Assembly: GCA_030666885.1 (NCBI GenBank)
Contig: DAOUWY010000076.1
Location: 1 to 7,737 of the forward strand
DNA: 7,737 nt
Direction: 5' to 3'
Origin: Methanosarcinales archaeon
Lineage (GTDB): Archaea; Halobacteriota; Methanosarcinia; Methanosarcinales; Methanocomedenaceae
The notes under the pieces are model-generated. The model searched no databases and was not told the origin of the DNA. It was given only the letters and a program-made list of their open reading frames with translations. The translations under genes and the position numbers were made by a program. Below are positions 1-5,658 of this stretch, in pieces. Every line of letters begins with the position of its first letter. The stretch's first letter is position 1.

Positions 1-767
1 ACGATCATCTCATCAAGGTGTATTTCCAATCTCTTTATCTTGTCCAGGTCAAGACCGGCATCTTTGAAGTAAGCAGACAGTTTCTCATTATTGAAATTCT
101 CCATACAGAACAAACCAATAGTGTATGCGATGTTTGGTATCTTTGCCTTTTCTCCTTCTTTCCCGACTTCAATTGGATGAACATTCAATCCGCCAAAGAA
201 CTGGGTTCTTCTTGTTCCGTAAGTGTGGCATGGAAGTCCTACTATCGCAACATTTTTGAGAGTGTCAGTTGTCTCTTTGAGTGCAGCCATTACAGGAACT
301 GTGGAATATTTTGCACCTGCGGCATCTAAAAGAGCGTCCTTGCTTGTTATGATATGTGAACTTGGTTTTGCAATCCCTGTAGTAGTTACTGCACCATCGA
401 TCAATCCGTTGTCAAAGCAGTATGTCAAAAGTGCTGTCACAGCACCGCCATCCTGGGCTTTTTCACGTATTGCGGAATCTGTAGCCCTTGCGGCAACGAT
501 CTTTTCGTACTGTCCGATGAGTGATGGAGGTTTTGCCATGAAATTGAATACGTTCATGGATAAGCGTGATGCATCTGTCATGACCCGCTGACACACATCC
601 TTGCATGCACCTTCTCCGTTTCTGTAGCATTCATCTTTCAACTTCGGACCGTTCTCATCGAACTCAATTATATCATATGGACACACTGCGGCACACGCAC
701 CGCAATTTGTACACATGCCTGCATCTACTATCGCATCTTTTAAATACCATTTAAATTCTTCTGCCAT
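1..767 (-). CDS. F420 hydrogenase/dehydrogenase beta-subunit (FrhB-type) protein with N-terminal ferredoxin domain, 3' end missing
   Basis: Probable FAD and Fe-S oxidoreductase of the FrhB/FpoF family, which passes electrons between coenzyme F420 and a partner complex in the cytoplasm. The 255 visible residues begin with a ferredoxin-like part: C19-x2-C22-x2-C25-x3-C29-P binds a [4Fe-4S] cluster, and C47, C55 and C59 may hold more metal. The FrhB domain follows, with AARATD near 92-97, QDGG at 105-108, GAKYS near 151-155, GLPCHT at 177-182 and GLFCMENF at 218-225. These resemble the equivalent stretches of methanogen FrhB as I remember them; classical FrhB lacks the N-terminal ferredoxin extension. 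I chose the ATG at 767 because GGAG at 777-780 lies 9 nt upstream; an in-frame ATG at 776 abuts that GGAG and is less likely. The gene leaves the window at position 1, so the C-terminus and downstream partners are unknown. The family is clear, but whether it serves a hydrogenase, Fpo, a heterodisulfide reductase or another enzyme cannot be decided. Confidence 0.88.
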   Translation of the reverse strand, partial: MAEEFKWYLKDAIVDAGMCTNCGACAAVCPYDIIEFDENGPKLKDECYRNGEGACKDVCQRVMTDASRLSMNVFNFMAKPPSLIGQYEKIVAARATDSAIREKAQDGGAVTALLTYCFDNGLIDGAVTTTGIAKPSSHIITSKDALLDAAGAKYSTVPVMAALKETTDTLKNVAIVGLPCHTYGTRRTQFFGGLNVHPIEVGKEGEKAKIPNIAYTIGLFCMENFNNEKLSAYFKDAGLDLDKIKRLEIHLDEMI

Positions 768-871
768 TTGTTTCATCTCCTGAAATTACATATTATTGAT
801 CTTGATCATTACTTTAATATTAGACATTTTCTCTACCTTGTGTTGCATAAATGATAACTGCAACCAAATTT

Positions 872-884
872 ATTTATATATAAA
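872..884 (-). promoter_or_regulatory. Probable archaeal TATA box for the FrhB-type gene
   Basis: On the minus strand this reads TTTATATATAAAT, a near-ideal archaeal TATA element. Transcription would start about 25 nt downstream, near 850, leaving a leader of roughly 80 nt before the ATG at 767. It lies just beyond the terminator of the upstream DUF5320 gene, so the FrhB-type gene probably starts its own transcript. The start site is inferred. Confidence 0.5.
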
Positions 885-906
885 AATATTTAATATAGAT
901 TCAAAT

Positions 907-936
907 AAAAAAAATTGACTGGGGATTTTATTCCCC
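907..936 (-). terminator. Hairpin plus T8 terminator of the nifX/DUF5320 unit
   Basis: On the minus strand the arms GGGGA and TCCCC (932-936 and 921-925) can form a 5-bp stem with a 6-nt loop, and eight consecutive T follow at 914-907. The stem starts inside the last codons of the DUF5320 gene, and the TAA stop at 930-928 lies in the loop. Oligo-T is the usual archaeal termination signal; the short stem may be incidental. Confidence 0.55.
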
Positions 937-1251
937 AATCTCCTGAATCCTTTTATTTATCTCATTCAACTCATTTCCCAGGTATTCGGCCTCGTTTTTC
1001 AGTTCAGCAAGCTCTTGTTCTTTTGTAATTGCCTGAACCACTGGTAGTGGGTAGCTATAAGCACCGCGCTGCCAACCAGTTAAGCCTGTCGCATAGTACA
1101 AATTACGGTGACCCCGGCCTCCACCGCGATAAAAACCCCTGCCTTGAATGGGATTCATATATCCCGGGTCCGGATATCGTGCACAATAACCTGCTGCTCT
1201 GCCTGTCCTCGGACCTAAACCTGAAGGTCCTGTTCCATCTCCTCCTGGCAT
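928..1251 (-). CDS. DUF5320-type Gly-rich protein with C-terminal coiled coil
   Basis: A 107-residue protein of unknown biochemical role. Its first 40 residues match the recognisable DUF5320 pattern: MPGGDGTGP start, GLGPRTGRAAGYC (11-23), then PGYMNP and GRGFYRGGGRG. Residues 41-70 are rich in Gly, Arg and Tyr. Residues 75-107 form a charged, Leu-spaced helix that is probably a coiled coil and resembles the tail of the NifX-like protein at 1882-2382. C23 is the only cysteine, so it is unlikely to hold a cluster alone. In other anaerobes such genes tend to lie beside NifX-domain and Mrp-type ATPase genes, as here. A strong ribosome site (GGAGGTG, 1258-1264) lies 6 nt before the ATG. It is the last gene of its unit, 43 nt after the preceding gene and followed directly by a terminator. 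A scaffold role in cluster handling is inference. Confidence 0.85.
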   Translation of the reverse strand: MPGGDGTGPSGLGPRTGRAAGYCARYPDPGYMNPIQGRGFYRGGGRGHRNLYYATGLTGWQRGAYSYPLPVVQAITKEQELAELKNEAEYLGNELNEINKRIQEIGE

Positions 1252-1294
1252 TTATTTCACCTCCCTTTCAAGTGTTTAGATTCGCCTTTTGATC

Positions 1295-1657
1295 TTATTC
1301 ATGCCTGTGCTCACGGCAGGCATTCTCATCAGTAGCTTCACTTAACAGTCCCTTCTGCCATGCAGCTATTGCATCCTGGACTGTTCCCGAAGCACCTACA
1401 AATACATCGATCCCATATTCTTCGAACATATTTACTGCCCTTGGTCCAAGTCCTCCACAGAGCATAATATGTGCACCTGTTGGTGCTATGTACTCAGGGG
1501 GAACCCCGGTACCTCCCATATGTTCACTTACATTCGGAATCACTTCAACTGCATTTGTTTCAATATCAACTATAGTATAAGTGGGTGCCCTGCCAAAATG
1601 CTGGGCTACCATATCATTCAAACCGCCATTCTCCATTGTCGGGACGCATACTTTCAT
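1295..1657 (-). CDS. NifX/NifB-C-terminal-like metallocluster-binding protein with Cys/His tail
   Basis: A 120-residue single-domain member of the dinitrogenase iron-molybdenum cofactor family (PF02579-type fold), whose members bind or carry Fe-S, Fe-Mo or Mo-Cu-S clusters. Family marks are MKVCVPT at the start, H20-FGR-AP in the usual cluster-proximal loop, the core segment AHIMLCGGLGPRA (62-74) and VGASGTVQDAI (87-97). Residues 110-120 add a hydrophilic tail with C114, H117 and H119, which could bind metal and is absent from the paralogue at 1882-2382. AAGGAG lies 7 nt before the ATG. It sits 24 nt after the zinc-ribbon gene and 43 nt before the DUF5320 gene. No nifH, nifD or nifK is visible, so a nitrogenase role is not supported here; a carrier role in another cofactor pathway, as in orange-protein-type clusters, is a better guess. 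Confidence 0.9.
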   Translation of the reverse strand: MKVCVPTMENGGLNDMVAQHFGRAPTYTIVDIETNAVEVIPNVSEHMGGTGVPPEYIAPTGAHIMLCGGLGPRAVNMFEEYGIDVFVGASGTVQDAIAAWQKGLLSEATDENACREHRHE

Positions 1658-1681
1658 TTTTTATTCTCCTTAAACAGTAAA

Positions 1682-1870
1682 TTACATTCCTACCATATTA
1701 TTTCCACATTTCGGACATGCCTGATTGGCACACGGCTGTCCTGGCTGGTGTGGGCTGGTGTATCCGCAACCTGGACATTTACACTCCTTCGGAGGGCCCA
1801 TGCCCTGCCGTCGTCCACCTTTGCCCATTCCGCTACCTCTTCCACTCCCGCTTCCTTGACCTGCTGGCAT
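1682..1870 (-). CDS. Small Gly-rich six-cysteine zinc-ribbon-like protein
   Basis: A 62-residue protein. Residues 1-28 are low-complexity Gly/Ser/Arg/Lys, starting MPAGQGSGSGRGSGMGKGG. Residues 29-56 hold two knuckles, C30-x-C32-P-x-C35-G and C47-x4-C52-P-x-C55-G, with H41 between them. That pattern suits one Zn site or possibly an Fe-S site. Its reality is supported by a good ribosome site (GAGGTG, 1876-1881, 5 nt before the ATG), by its fit in the tight operon (11 nt after the stop of the upstream NifX-like gene, 24 nt before the next), and by the regular cysteine spacing. Overlapping frames on either strand show no such pattern. I recall similar short Gly-rich zinc-ribbon proteins beside NifX-type genes in anaerobes but know no assigned function. 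Metal delivery or partner docking is possible. Confidence 0.8.
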   Translation of the reverse strand: MPAGQGSGSGRGSGMGKGGRRQGMGPPKECKCPGCGYTSPHQPGQPCANQACPKCGNNMVGM

Positions 1871-1881
1871 TCATTCACCTC

Positions 1882-2382
1882 TTATTTTTTCATATCTTCA
1901 AGTTTTTTCTTAATTTGGGCCAATTGTAACGTGGCCTGTTCCAGTTCATCTTCCAGCATTGAGATTTTCTGTTCTTTTGTCATTGATGCCTGGCCTGCTC
2001 CTTGTCCGGAATCCTTAACAGGCATCCCTGCATGAGAACTAACTGTCGCACCCGCCGCTGACTGCAAACTGCCGTTTTTATACAGTTCTAATGCTTGCCT
2101 GACAGTTCCACTGGCACCGGTCATAGTTTCAATACCGGAGGCTGAGAGTACTTCAAAAGCATTTGGTCCCACATTCCCGGTTATTAGTGTATTAATCCCT
2201 ATATTAACAATGGTTTGCGCAGCCTGTATCCCGGCCCCGCCGGAAGCCATTGCACTTTCATTTTGCATAGCTTCATAATCCATTGTATCCGGGTCCACGA
2301 TCACAAAATACTGGCATCTTCCAAATCTGGGGTCCATCTGGCTGTCGAAATTATCCCCTGTTGATGTAATAGCTATTTTCAT
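1882..2382 (-). CDS. NifX-like metallocluster-binding protein fused to a C-terminal coiled coil
   Basis: A 166-residue protein. Residues 1-105 are a NifX/NifB-C-terminal-type domain: MKIAITSTG start, D17-PRFGRC-QYF (17-25) in the cluster-binding loop, then GINTLITGNVGPNAF (62-76) and TGASGTVRQAL (88-98). Residues 106-133 are a flexible Ala/Gly/Ser linker. Residues 134-166 are a charged helix with Leu/Ile spacing, probably a coiled coil, closely like the tail of the DUF5320 protein encoded two genes later. The domain is usually about 100-120 residues, so the tail is an addition. AGGAG lies 5 nt before the ATG. This is the first gene of a four-gene unit, with a possible TATA box at 2443-2452, and it follows the mrp gene by 93 nt on the same strand. 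A role as carrier or acceptor of an Fe-S or mixed-metal cluster is inferred from the family. Confidence 0.9.
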   Translation of the reverse strand: MKIAITSTGDNFDSQMDPRFGRCQYFVIVDPDTMDYEAMQNESAMASGGAGIQAAQTIVNIGINTLITGNVGPNAFEVLSASGIETMTGASGTVRQALELYKNGSLQSAAGATVSSHAGMPVKDSGQGAGQASMTKEQKISMLEDELEQATLQLAQIKKKLEDMKK

Positions 2383-2442
2383 ACTTACTCCTATTTATTT
2401 GTTTAATTATAGTTAATTATTATGTCTATCAAGTTTGCCCAC

Positions 2443-2452
2443 GTATAAAATA
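2443..2452 (-). promoter_or_regulatory. Possible TATA box for the nifX-like/zinc-ribbon/DUF5320 unit
   Basis: The minus strand reads TATTTTATAC in the 93-nt gap between mrp and the first NifX-like gene. A start about 25 nt downstream would leave a leader of roughly 40 nt before the ATG at 2382. No oligo-T terminator follows mrp, so read-through from mrp is equally possible and the two promoters may act together. Confidence 0.35.
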
Positions 2453-2475
2453 TTCTGGCATCCATATTATTGATT

Positions 2476-3297
2476 TTAATTTACATAGTCCTTGATATTT
2501 GCAACTATCTCTTTGAAAGACTCAGTTGATCCTGATTTATCACCGGATGCAACAAACGGAGTACCATTATCACAGTCCTCAACGATTTTTTGATCAATAG
2601 GTATTCTACCCAAAAACGGCACATTTAACTCACGAGCTGCATTTTCTCCCCCGCCAACTTTAAAGAGATCTATAGATTCACCGCAGTGAGGACAGGTAAA
2701 ACCACTCATATTTTCAATGATTCCTATGACTGGTATTTTGAGTGTCTTTGCAAAGTTTACAGCCTTTTTTGAATCAAGAAGAGCAATATCCTGGGGAGTG
2801 GTGATTATTACTGTTCCATTGATATCAGGAATTAACTGGGCAATACTTAACGGTTCATCACCTGTACCGGGGGGCAGGTCAATGATCATGTAATCCAGAT
2901 TACCCCAGTGAACTTCTTCAAGGAACTGCCTGATCGCTCCCATCTTTACAGGCCCTCTCCATATTACCGGCATATCTACTTCAGCGAGAAATAATCCCAT
3001 TGACATAACTTTTAAGTGTGGAGTAACCTCGACCGGAAAAATACCTGCAGTATCTCCTTTTACCTCTCCAGTTTCAATATTCAACATTTTAAGAGTACTG
3101 GGGCCGTGCAGGTCAACATCCAAAAGTCCGACATCCAGACCTTGATTTGAAAGGTCGTATGCCAGATTTACAGCTACCGTGCTTTTTCCAACACCGCCTT
3201 TTCCACTCATTACCATAATCTTGTTCTTGATCTTCTGGAGGTTTTCAGTTATCTTCTTGTTGTCATCAATTGGTTTTTTATTTTTTACTTGATCCAT
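2476..3297 (-). CDS. mrp: Mrp/ApbC/Nbp35-family P-loop ATPase, Fe-S cluster carrier
   Basis: A cytoplasmic ATPase of the MinD/Mrp branch. Members bind a bridging [4Fe-4S] cluster at the dimer interface and pass it to apo-proteins. Seen (ATG 3297 numbering): deviant Walker A GKGGVGKST (32-40), Walker A' region DVDLHGPS, Walker B-like IIDLPPGTGDEP, TTPQDIAL, and the cluster-binding CPHC at 202-205 in ENMSGFTCPHCG. The 273 residues match compact archaeal members: there is no N-terminal MIP18/DUF59 domain as in many bacterial Mrp proteins and no N-terminal four-Cys motif as in eukaryotic Nbp35. An in-frame TTG at 3312 would add 5 residues, but I see no ribosome site for it; the ATG has TGTGA about 5 nt upstream, which is weak. 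The gene lies between dtxR (134 nt upstream) and the NifX-like unit (93 nt downstream), which suggests it serves cluster assembly for those proteins. Its upstream region carries three palindromes. Confidence 0.93.
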   Translation of the reverse strand: MDQVKNKKPIDDNKKITENLQKIKNKIMVMSGKGGVGKSTVAVNLAYDLSNQGLDVGLLDVDLHGPSTLKMLNIETGEVKGDTAGIFPVEVTPHLKVMSMGLFLAEVDMPVIWRGPVKMGAIRQFLEEVHWGNLDYMIIDLPPGTGDEPLSIAQLIPDINGTVIITTPQDIALLDSKKAVNFAKTLKIPVIGIIENMSGFTCPHCGESIDLFKVGGGENAARELNVPFLGRIPIDQKIVEDCDNGTPFVASGDKSGSTESFKEIVANIKDYVN

Positions 3298-3342
3298 ATT
3301 TTTCACACTCAATATCGGTTATGGGAGTTATTAGATTTAATC

Positions 3343-3356
3343 CCGAATATATTCGG
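3343..3356. promoter_or_regulatory. Perfect 14-bp palindrome CCGAATATATTCGG, candidate mrp core promoter/operator
   Basis: A perfect inverted repeat with an A/T core that could serve as a TATA box. Its centre lies about 52 nt upstream of the mrp ATG, so transcription would start near 3324 with a leader of roughly 25 nt. A similar element, CCGGATATATTCCGG, lies upstream of feoA at 5952-5966. A regulator binding here could exclude TBP. The sequence is certain; the function is inferred. Confidence 0.45.
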
Positions 3357-3361
3357 CATTC

Positions 3362-3377
3362 AACTACTATAATAGTT
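3362..3377. promoter_or_regulatory. Near-perfect 16-bp palindrome AACTACTATAATAGTT
   Basis: Seven of eight base pairs match in this inverted repeat upstream of mrp. Its centre is 20 bp, about two helical turns, from the centre of the 3343-3356 palindrome, so proteins at both sites would lie on one face of the DNA. The core also contains a TATA-like CTATAA. Function is inferred. Confidence 0.35.
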
Positions 3378-3407
3378 TTGCAGCACCTCGCCTTTTTACT
3401 ACATATA

Positions 3408-3421
3408 GGTTCATATGAACC
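3408..3421. promoter_or_regulatory. Perfect 14-bp palindrome GGTTCATATGAACC downstream of dtxR
   Basis: It lies 11-24 nt past the dtxR stop codon. As RNA it could form a 5-bp stem with an AUAU loop, but no T-tract follows on the minus strand, so it does not look like an archaeal terminator. A DNA-binding site in the mrp upstream region is more likely. The flanking 12-mer CATATAGGTTCA (3402-3413) recurs inside dtxR at 3493-3504. Confidence 0.35.
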
Positions 3422-3431
3422 AAACAGACAT

Positions 3432-3878
3432 TCATTTTAAATTACACTTTTTCCTTTTGCCTGTTTTATCAAAATATTCAAAATGTTTGAGCCATATAGG
3501 TTCACATGGTGCTTTCTGTATAAATTCAATAAATTTTCTCAACTGGATCATTGTTTTAGAAGCCACATGATGCTCTATCTGGCAGGCATCAACCTCAGCA
3601 GTCTCGTTATCAATACCAATGATCTCAAAGAATTCTACCAGTGTCTTGTGACTTTGCATCAATTCCTCTGCCATTTCCATTCCTGGTGGAGTGAGCTTTG
3701 CGCCCCGATATGGTTCATAAATTACAAGGTCCATACCATGCAGCTTTTGTAACATTTCGGTTACACTTGGAGGTTTGATCTTGAGAATTGATGCAATATC
3801 CGTTGTATGAGCACGTCCTGATCTCATCTCAAGTGTATAGATGACCTCGATATATTCTTCAATTGTTTTTAAGGCCAA
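3432..3878 (-). CDS. DtxR/MntR-family metal-dependent transcriptional repressor
   Basis: A dimeric, metal-activated DNA-binding repressor, probably of the adjacent feo genes. The 148 residues hold an N-terminal winged helix (about 5-62, recognition helix around PPSVTEMLQKL 36-46, wing YEPYRGAKLT) and a metal-binding dimerisation domain (about 65-135, including ACQIEHH at 98-104). There is no C-terminal SH3-like domain, as in MntR. Numbering runs parallel to Bacillus MntR: its ligands D8, E11, H77, E99, E102 and H103 correspond here to E8, E11, H77, C99, E102 and H103. The Cys at 99 is a DtxR/IdeR-type feature (C102 in DtxR). A basic, Lys-rich end (KTGKRKKCNLK) closes the protein. The start is TTG at 3878, supported by GGAGG at 3888-3892, 9 nt upstream. 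It follows feoB by 50 nt on the same strand, so a feoA-feoB-dtxR operon is likely. Iron is the expected signal, inferred from context and C99; manganese is possible. Confidence 0.9.
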   Translation of the reverse strand: MALKTIEEYIEVIYTLEMRSGRAHTTDIASILKIKPPSVTEMLQKLHGMDLVIYEPYRGAKLTPPGMEMAEELMQSHKTLVEFFEIIGIDNETAEVDACQIEHHVASKTMIQLRKFIEFIQKAPCEPIWLKHFEYFDKTGKRKKCNLK

Positions 3879-3928
3879 TTACCTGATCCTCCATTGAATT
3901 TTGTGCTGGTAAAGTATCCTGCATAGTA

Positions 3929-5656
3929 TCAGAACCCCAGTAATATCAATCGCATTATCCCGCCCACTATAATGGCGGCAGCTATCATCAGTAAAACCGA
4001 CTTTAAGAGATCCTTTATTCCCAGTTCACGCACGAGTACTGCAAATGTGGCAACACAAGGAAAATAAATTGTAAGGACAGTTGATGCGATTACCAATTGA
4101 AATGGATTCATTCCAAGCGGCAGCAGCATACCAATGGCCATATCCTTTCTTAAAAAGCCAATAAGCAAAGCTGCTGCTGCTTCCTTTGGCAGACCCCATA
4201 TGCCGCTAATTACAGGTGAAAAAAACGCACCTAAAATGTCAATAATGCCTACAGCATACAATATATTGATAAATAGAACTCCAAGGAAAACAAATGGTAT
4301 CGCTTCTGTAAGAAAGATCCTTACACGCATCCATGTCTTTTTCAAAAGGGCTTTACCATATGGTCTGCGGTAAGGTGGAATATCAAGAAATAGTTCAGGA
4401 CTTTCACCTGCTATATACCTGTTCAAAAGTAAGCCGGCAGATATATAAGTTGTAATAAGGGCAATAAAGACCATCAGCACATATTGCATACCATAACTGC
4501 CTAAAATGCCAAATACCATTGCTATCTGCGCCATACATGGTATAGAAATTGCCAGTAGTGTGGCCGATATGAACCGCTGCTTTCTCGTTTCAAGTATCCT
4601 GGTGGATAAAGCACCGGGCACGTTGCACCCCAAACCTAAAAATACAGATACTATCCCACAACCGTGAAGTCCGAATTTGTGGAATATAGTGTCCGAAAGT
4701 ACGGATAAGCGAGGCAAGTAGCCCGTATCCTCTAAGATAGATAAGCCGAAATAGAATGCAAGGATATACGGAAGTACCATTCCGAAAGGCACAAAAATGC
4801 CGGTAGTCAGGAGTCCCATTGACTGTACGTAGTCGATATTCCCATCGATCAACCTCCCGATAATTATATCATGGAATATACCGGGGCCGATGGCACTGCT
4901 TATTTCCATTACAACTGGCGTATATAGGTCAAATAACGGCTCAAGCACATGGCCAATAAGGCCCTCACCGATAAACCTGATAAAAGAGAATGTCAGAAGG
5001 ATCACACCCAATCCTATCGGAAGTCCGGTTGTTGGTTTTACTGTAGCATCAGATATTTTTTCCCAGATTGTATGGTGCCTGTGCTCAATTGTTTGTACTT
5101 TTTTGATTATCTCTCCGATGTGTATCCATTTTTCAGCATCACTCCGTGATATGTCTGTGGGAATATGTGTTTCCTTCAGGCGCGATAGCATTGTTTTTAT
5201 GCCTTCACCAGTTAATGCAACAATGGGCACAACAGGCACGCCCAATAGTTTTTCAAGTTCATCCGGATTTATAGTTATTCCATTATGTTTTGCCTCATCC
5301 CACATATTTAGAGCAACTACTACCGGAGTATTGCGCTGTAATAATTCAAGTGTAAGAAAGAGGTTTCTCTCCAGGTTTGTGGAGTCAATGACATTTATTA
5401 TTAAATCCCCTTCATCCAGCATTTTTACTGCAACTTCTTCTGCTGTGTTTGTCGGTTCCAGGGAGTATGTGCCGGGAACGTCGATCAGTTCTTCTTTACT
5501 GCCCTCTATTCGCATTAATCCCTTTGTGAACTCGATAGTACTTCCTGGATAATTAGAAGCTATCACATTTGCTCCTGTTAATCGGGAAAAAACCACACTT
5601 TTTCCGACGTTGGGATTTCCCATCAGCAGGATTGTCTTTACTTTTTGTATATCCAT
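3929..5656 (-). CDS. feoB: FeoB, G-protein-coupled ferrous iron transporter (short form)
   Basis: Inner-membrane Fe(II) importer. The N-terminal G domain shows G1 GNPNVGKS (13-20), G2 with T40 in YPGSTIEF, G3 DVPG (59-62), G4 NMWD (117-120) and a G5-like ALTGEG near 147-152. A helical spacer follows to about residue 210. The membrane part (about 212-575) holds the conserved segments GLGCNVPGALSTR, IPCMAQIAMV, GFLRKDMAIGML and YFPCVATFAVLVRE, with Cys-containing gate-like motifs (IPC and FPC) typical of FeoB. At 575 residues it is well short of the roughly 770-residue enteric type, with a reduced periplasmic/C-terminal portion, but all core motifs are present and the frame is intact. The ATG is 2 nt after the feoA stop, which indicates translational coupling. 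The iron substrate is inferred from family and neighbours; some FeoB paralogues move manganese. Confidence 0.97.
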   Translation of the reverse strand: MDIQKVKTILLMGNPNVGKSVVFSRLTGANVIASNYPGSTIEFTKGLMRIEGSKEELIDVPGTYSLEPTNTAEEVAVKMLDEGDLIINVIDSTNLERNLFLTLELLQRNTPVVVALNMWDEAKHNGITINPDELEKLLGVPVVPIVALTGEGIKTMLSRLKETHIPTDISRSDAEKWIHIGEIIKKVQTIEHRHHTIWEKISDATVKPTTGLPIGLGVILLTFSFIRFIGEGLIGHVLEPLFDLYTPVVMEISSAIGPGIFHDIIIGRLIDGNIDYVQSMGLLTTGIFVPFGMVLPYILAFYFGLSILEDTGYLPRLSVLSDTIFHKFGLHGCGIVSVFLGLGCNVPGALSTRILETRKQRFISATLLAISIPCMAQIAMVFGILGSYGMQYVLMVFIALITTYISAGLLLNRYIAGESPELFLDIPPYRRPYGKALLKKTWMRVRIFLTEAIPFVFLGVLFINILYAVGIIDILGAFFSPVISGIWGLPKEAAAALLIGFLRKDMAIGMLLPLGMNPFQLVIASTVLTIYFPCVATFAVLVRELGIKDLLKSVLLMIAAAIIVGGIMRLILLGF

Positions 5657-5658
5657 TA

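Noticed and set aside
223..591. 122-residue plus-strand frame
   Set aside because: Antisense to the FrhB-type gene, whose cysteine and QDGG motifs make the minus strand the coding one.
796..807. Tandem TTGATC TTGATC upstream of the FrhB-type gene
   Set aside because: Too short to distinguish from chance in A/T-rich sequence, and it lies downstream of the likely transcription start.
1469..2035. 188-residue plus-strand frame
   Set aside because: It runs antisense across three supported genes, has a low-complexity Ser/Phe/Cys-rich translation and no family resemblance.
1295..2382. Nitrogenase cofactor assembly (nifX, nifB) as the role
   Set aside because: The fold matches, but no nif structural or assembly genes are visible and the neighbours are an Mrp ATPase, DUF5320 and feo genes.
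2403..2420. Direct repeat TTAATTAT x2 in the mrp-nifX gap
   Set aside because: Low-complexity A/T sequence; no symmetry or known regulator match.
3298..3312. TTG at 3312 as the mrp start
   Set aside because: No ribosome site precedes it and it adds only five residues; the ATG at 3297 is preferred, though the ribosome site there is also weak.
4890..5552. 220-residue plus-strand frame
   Set aside because: Antisense to the intact G domain and first membrane helices of feoB; its translation shows no recognisable domain.
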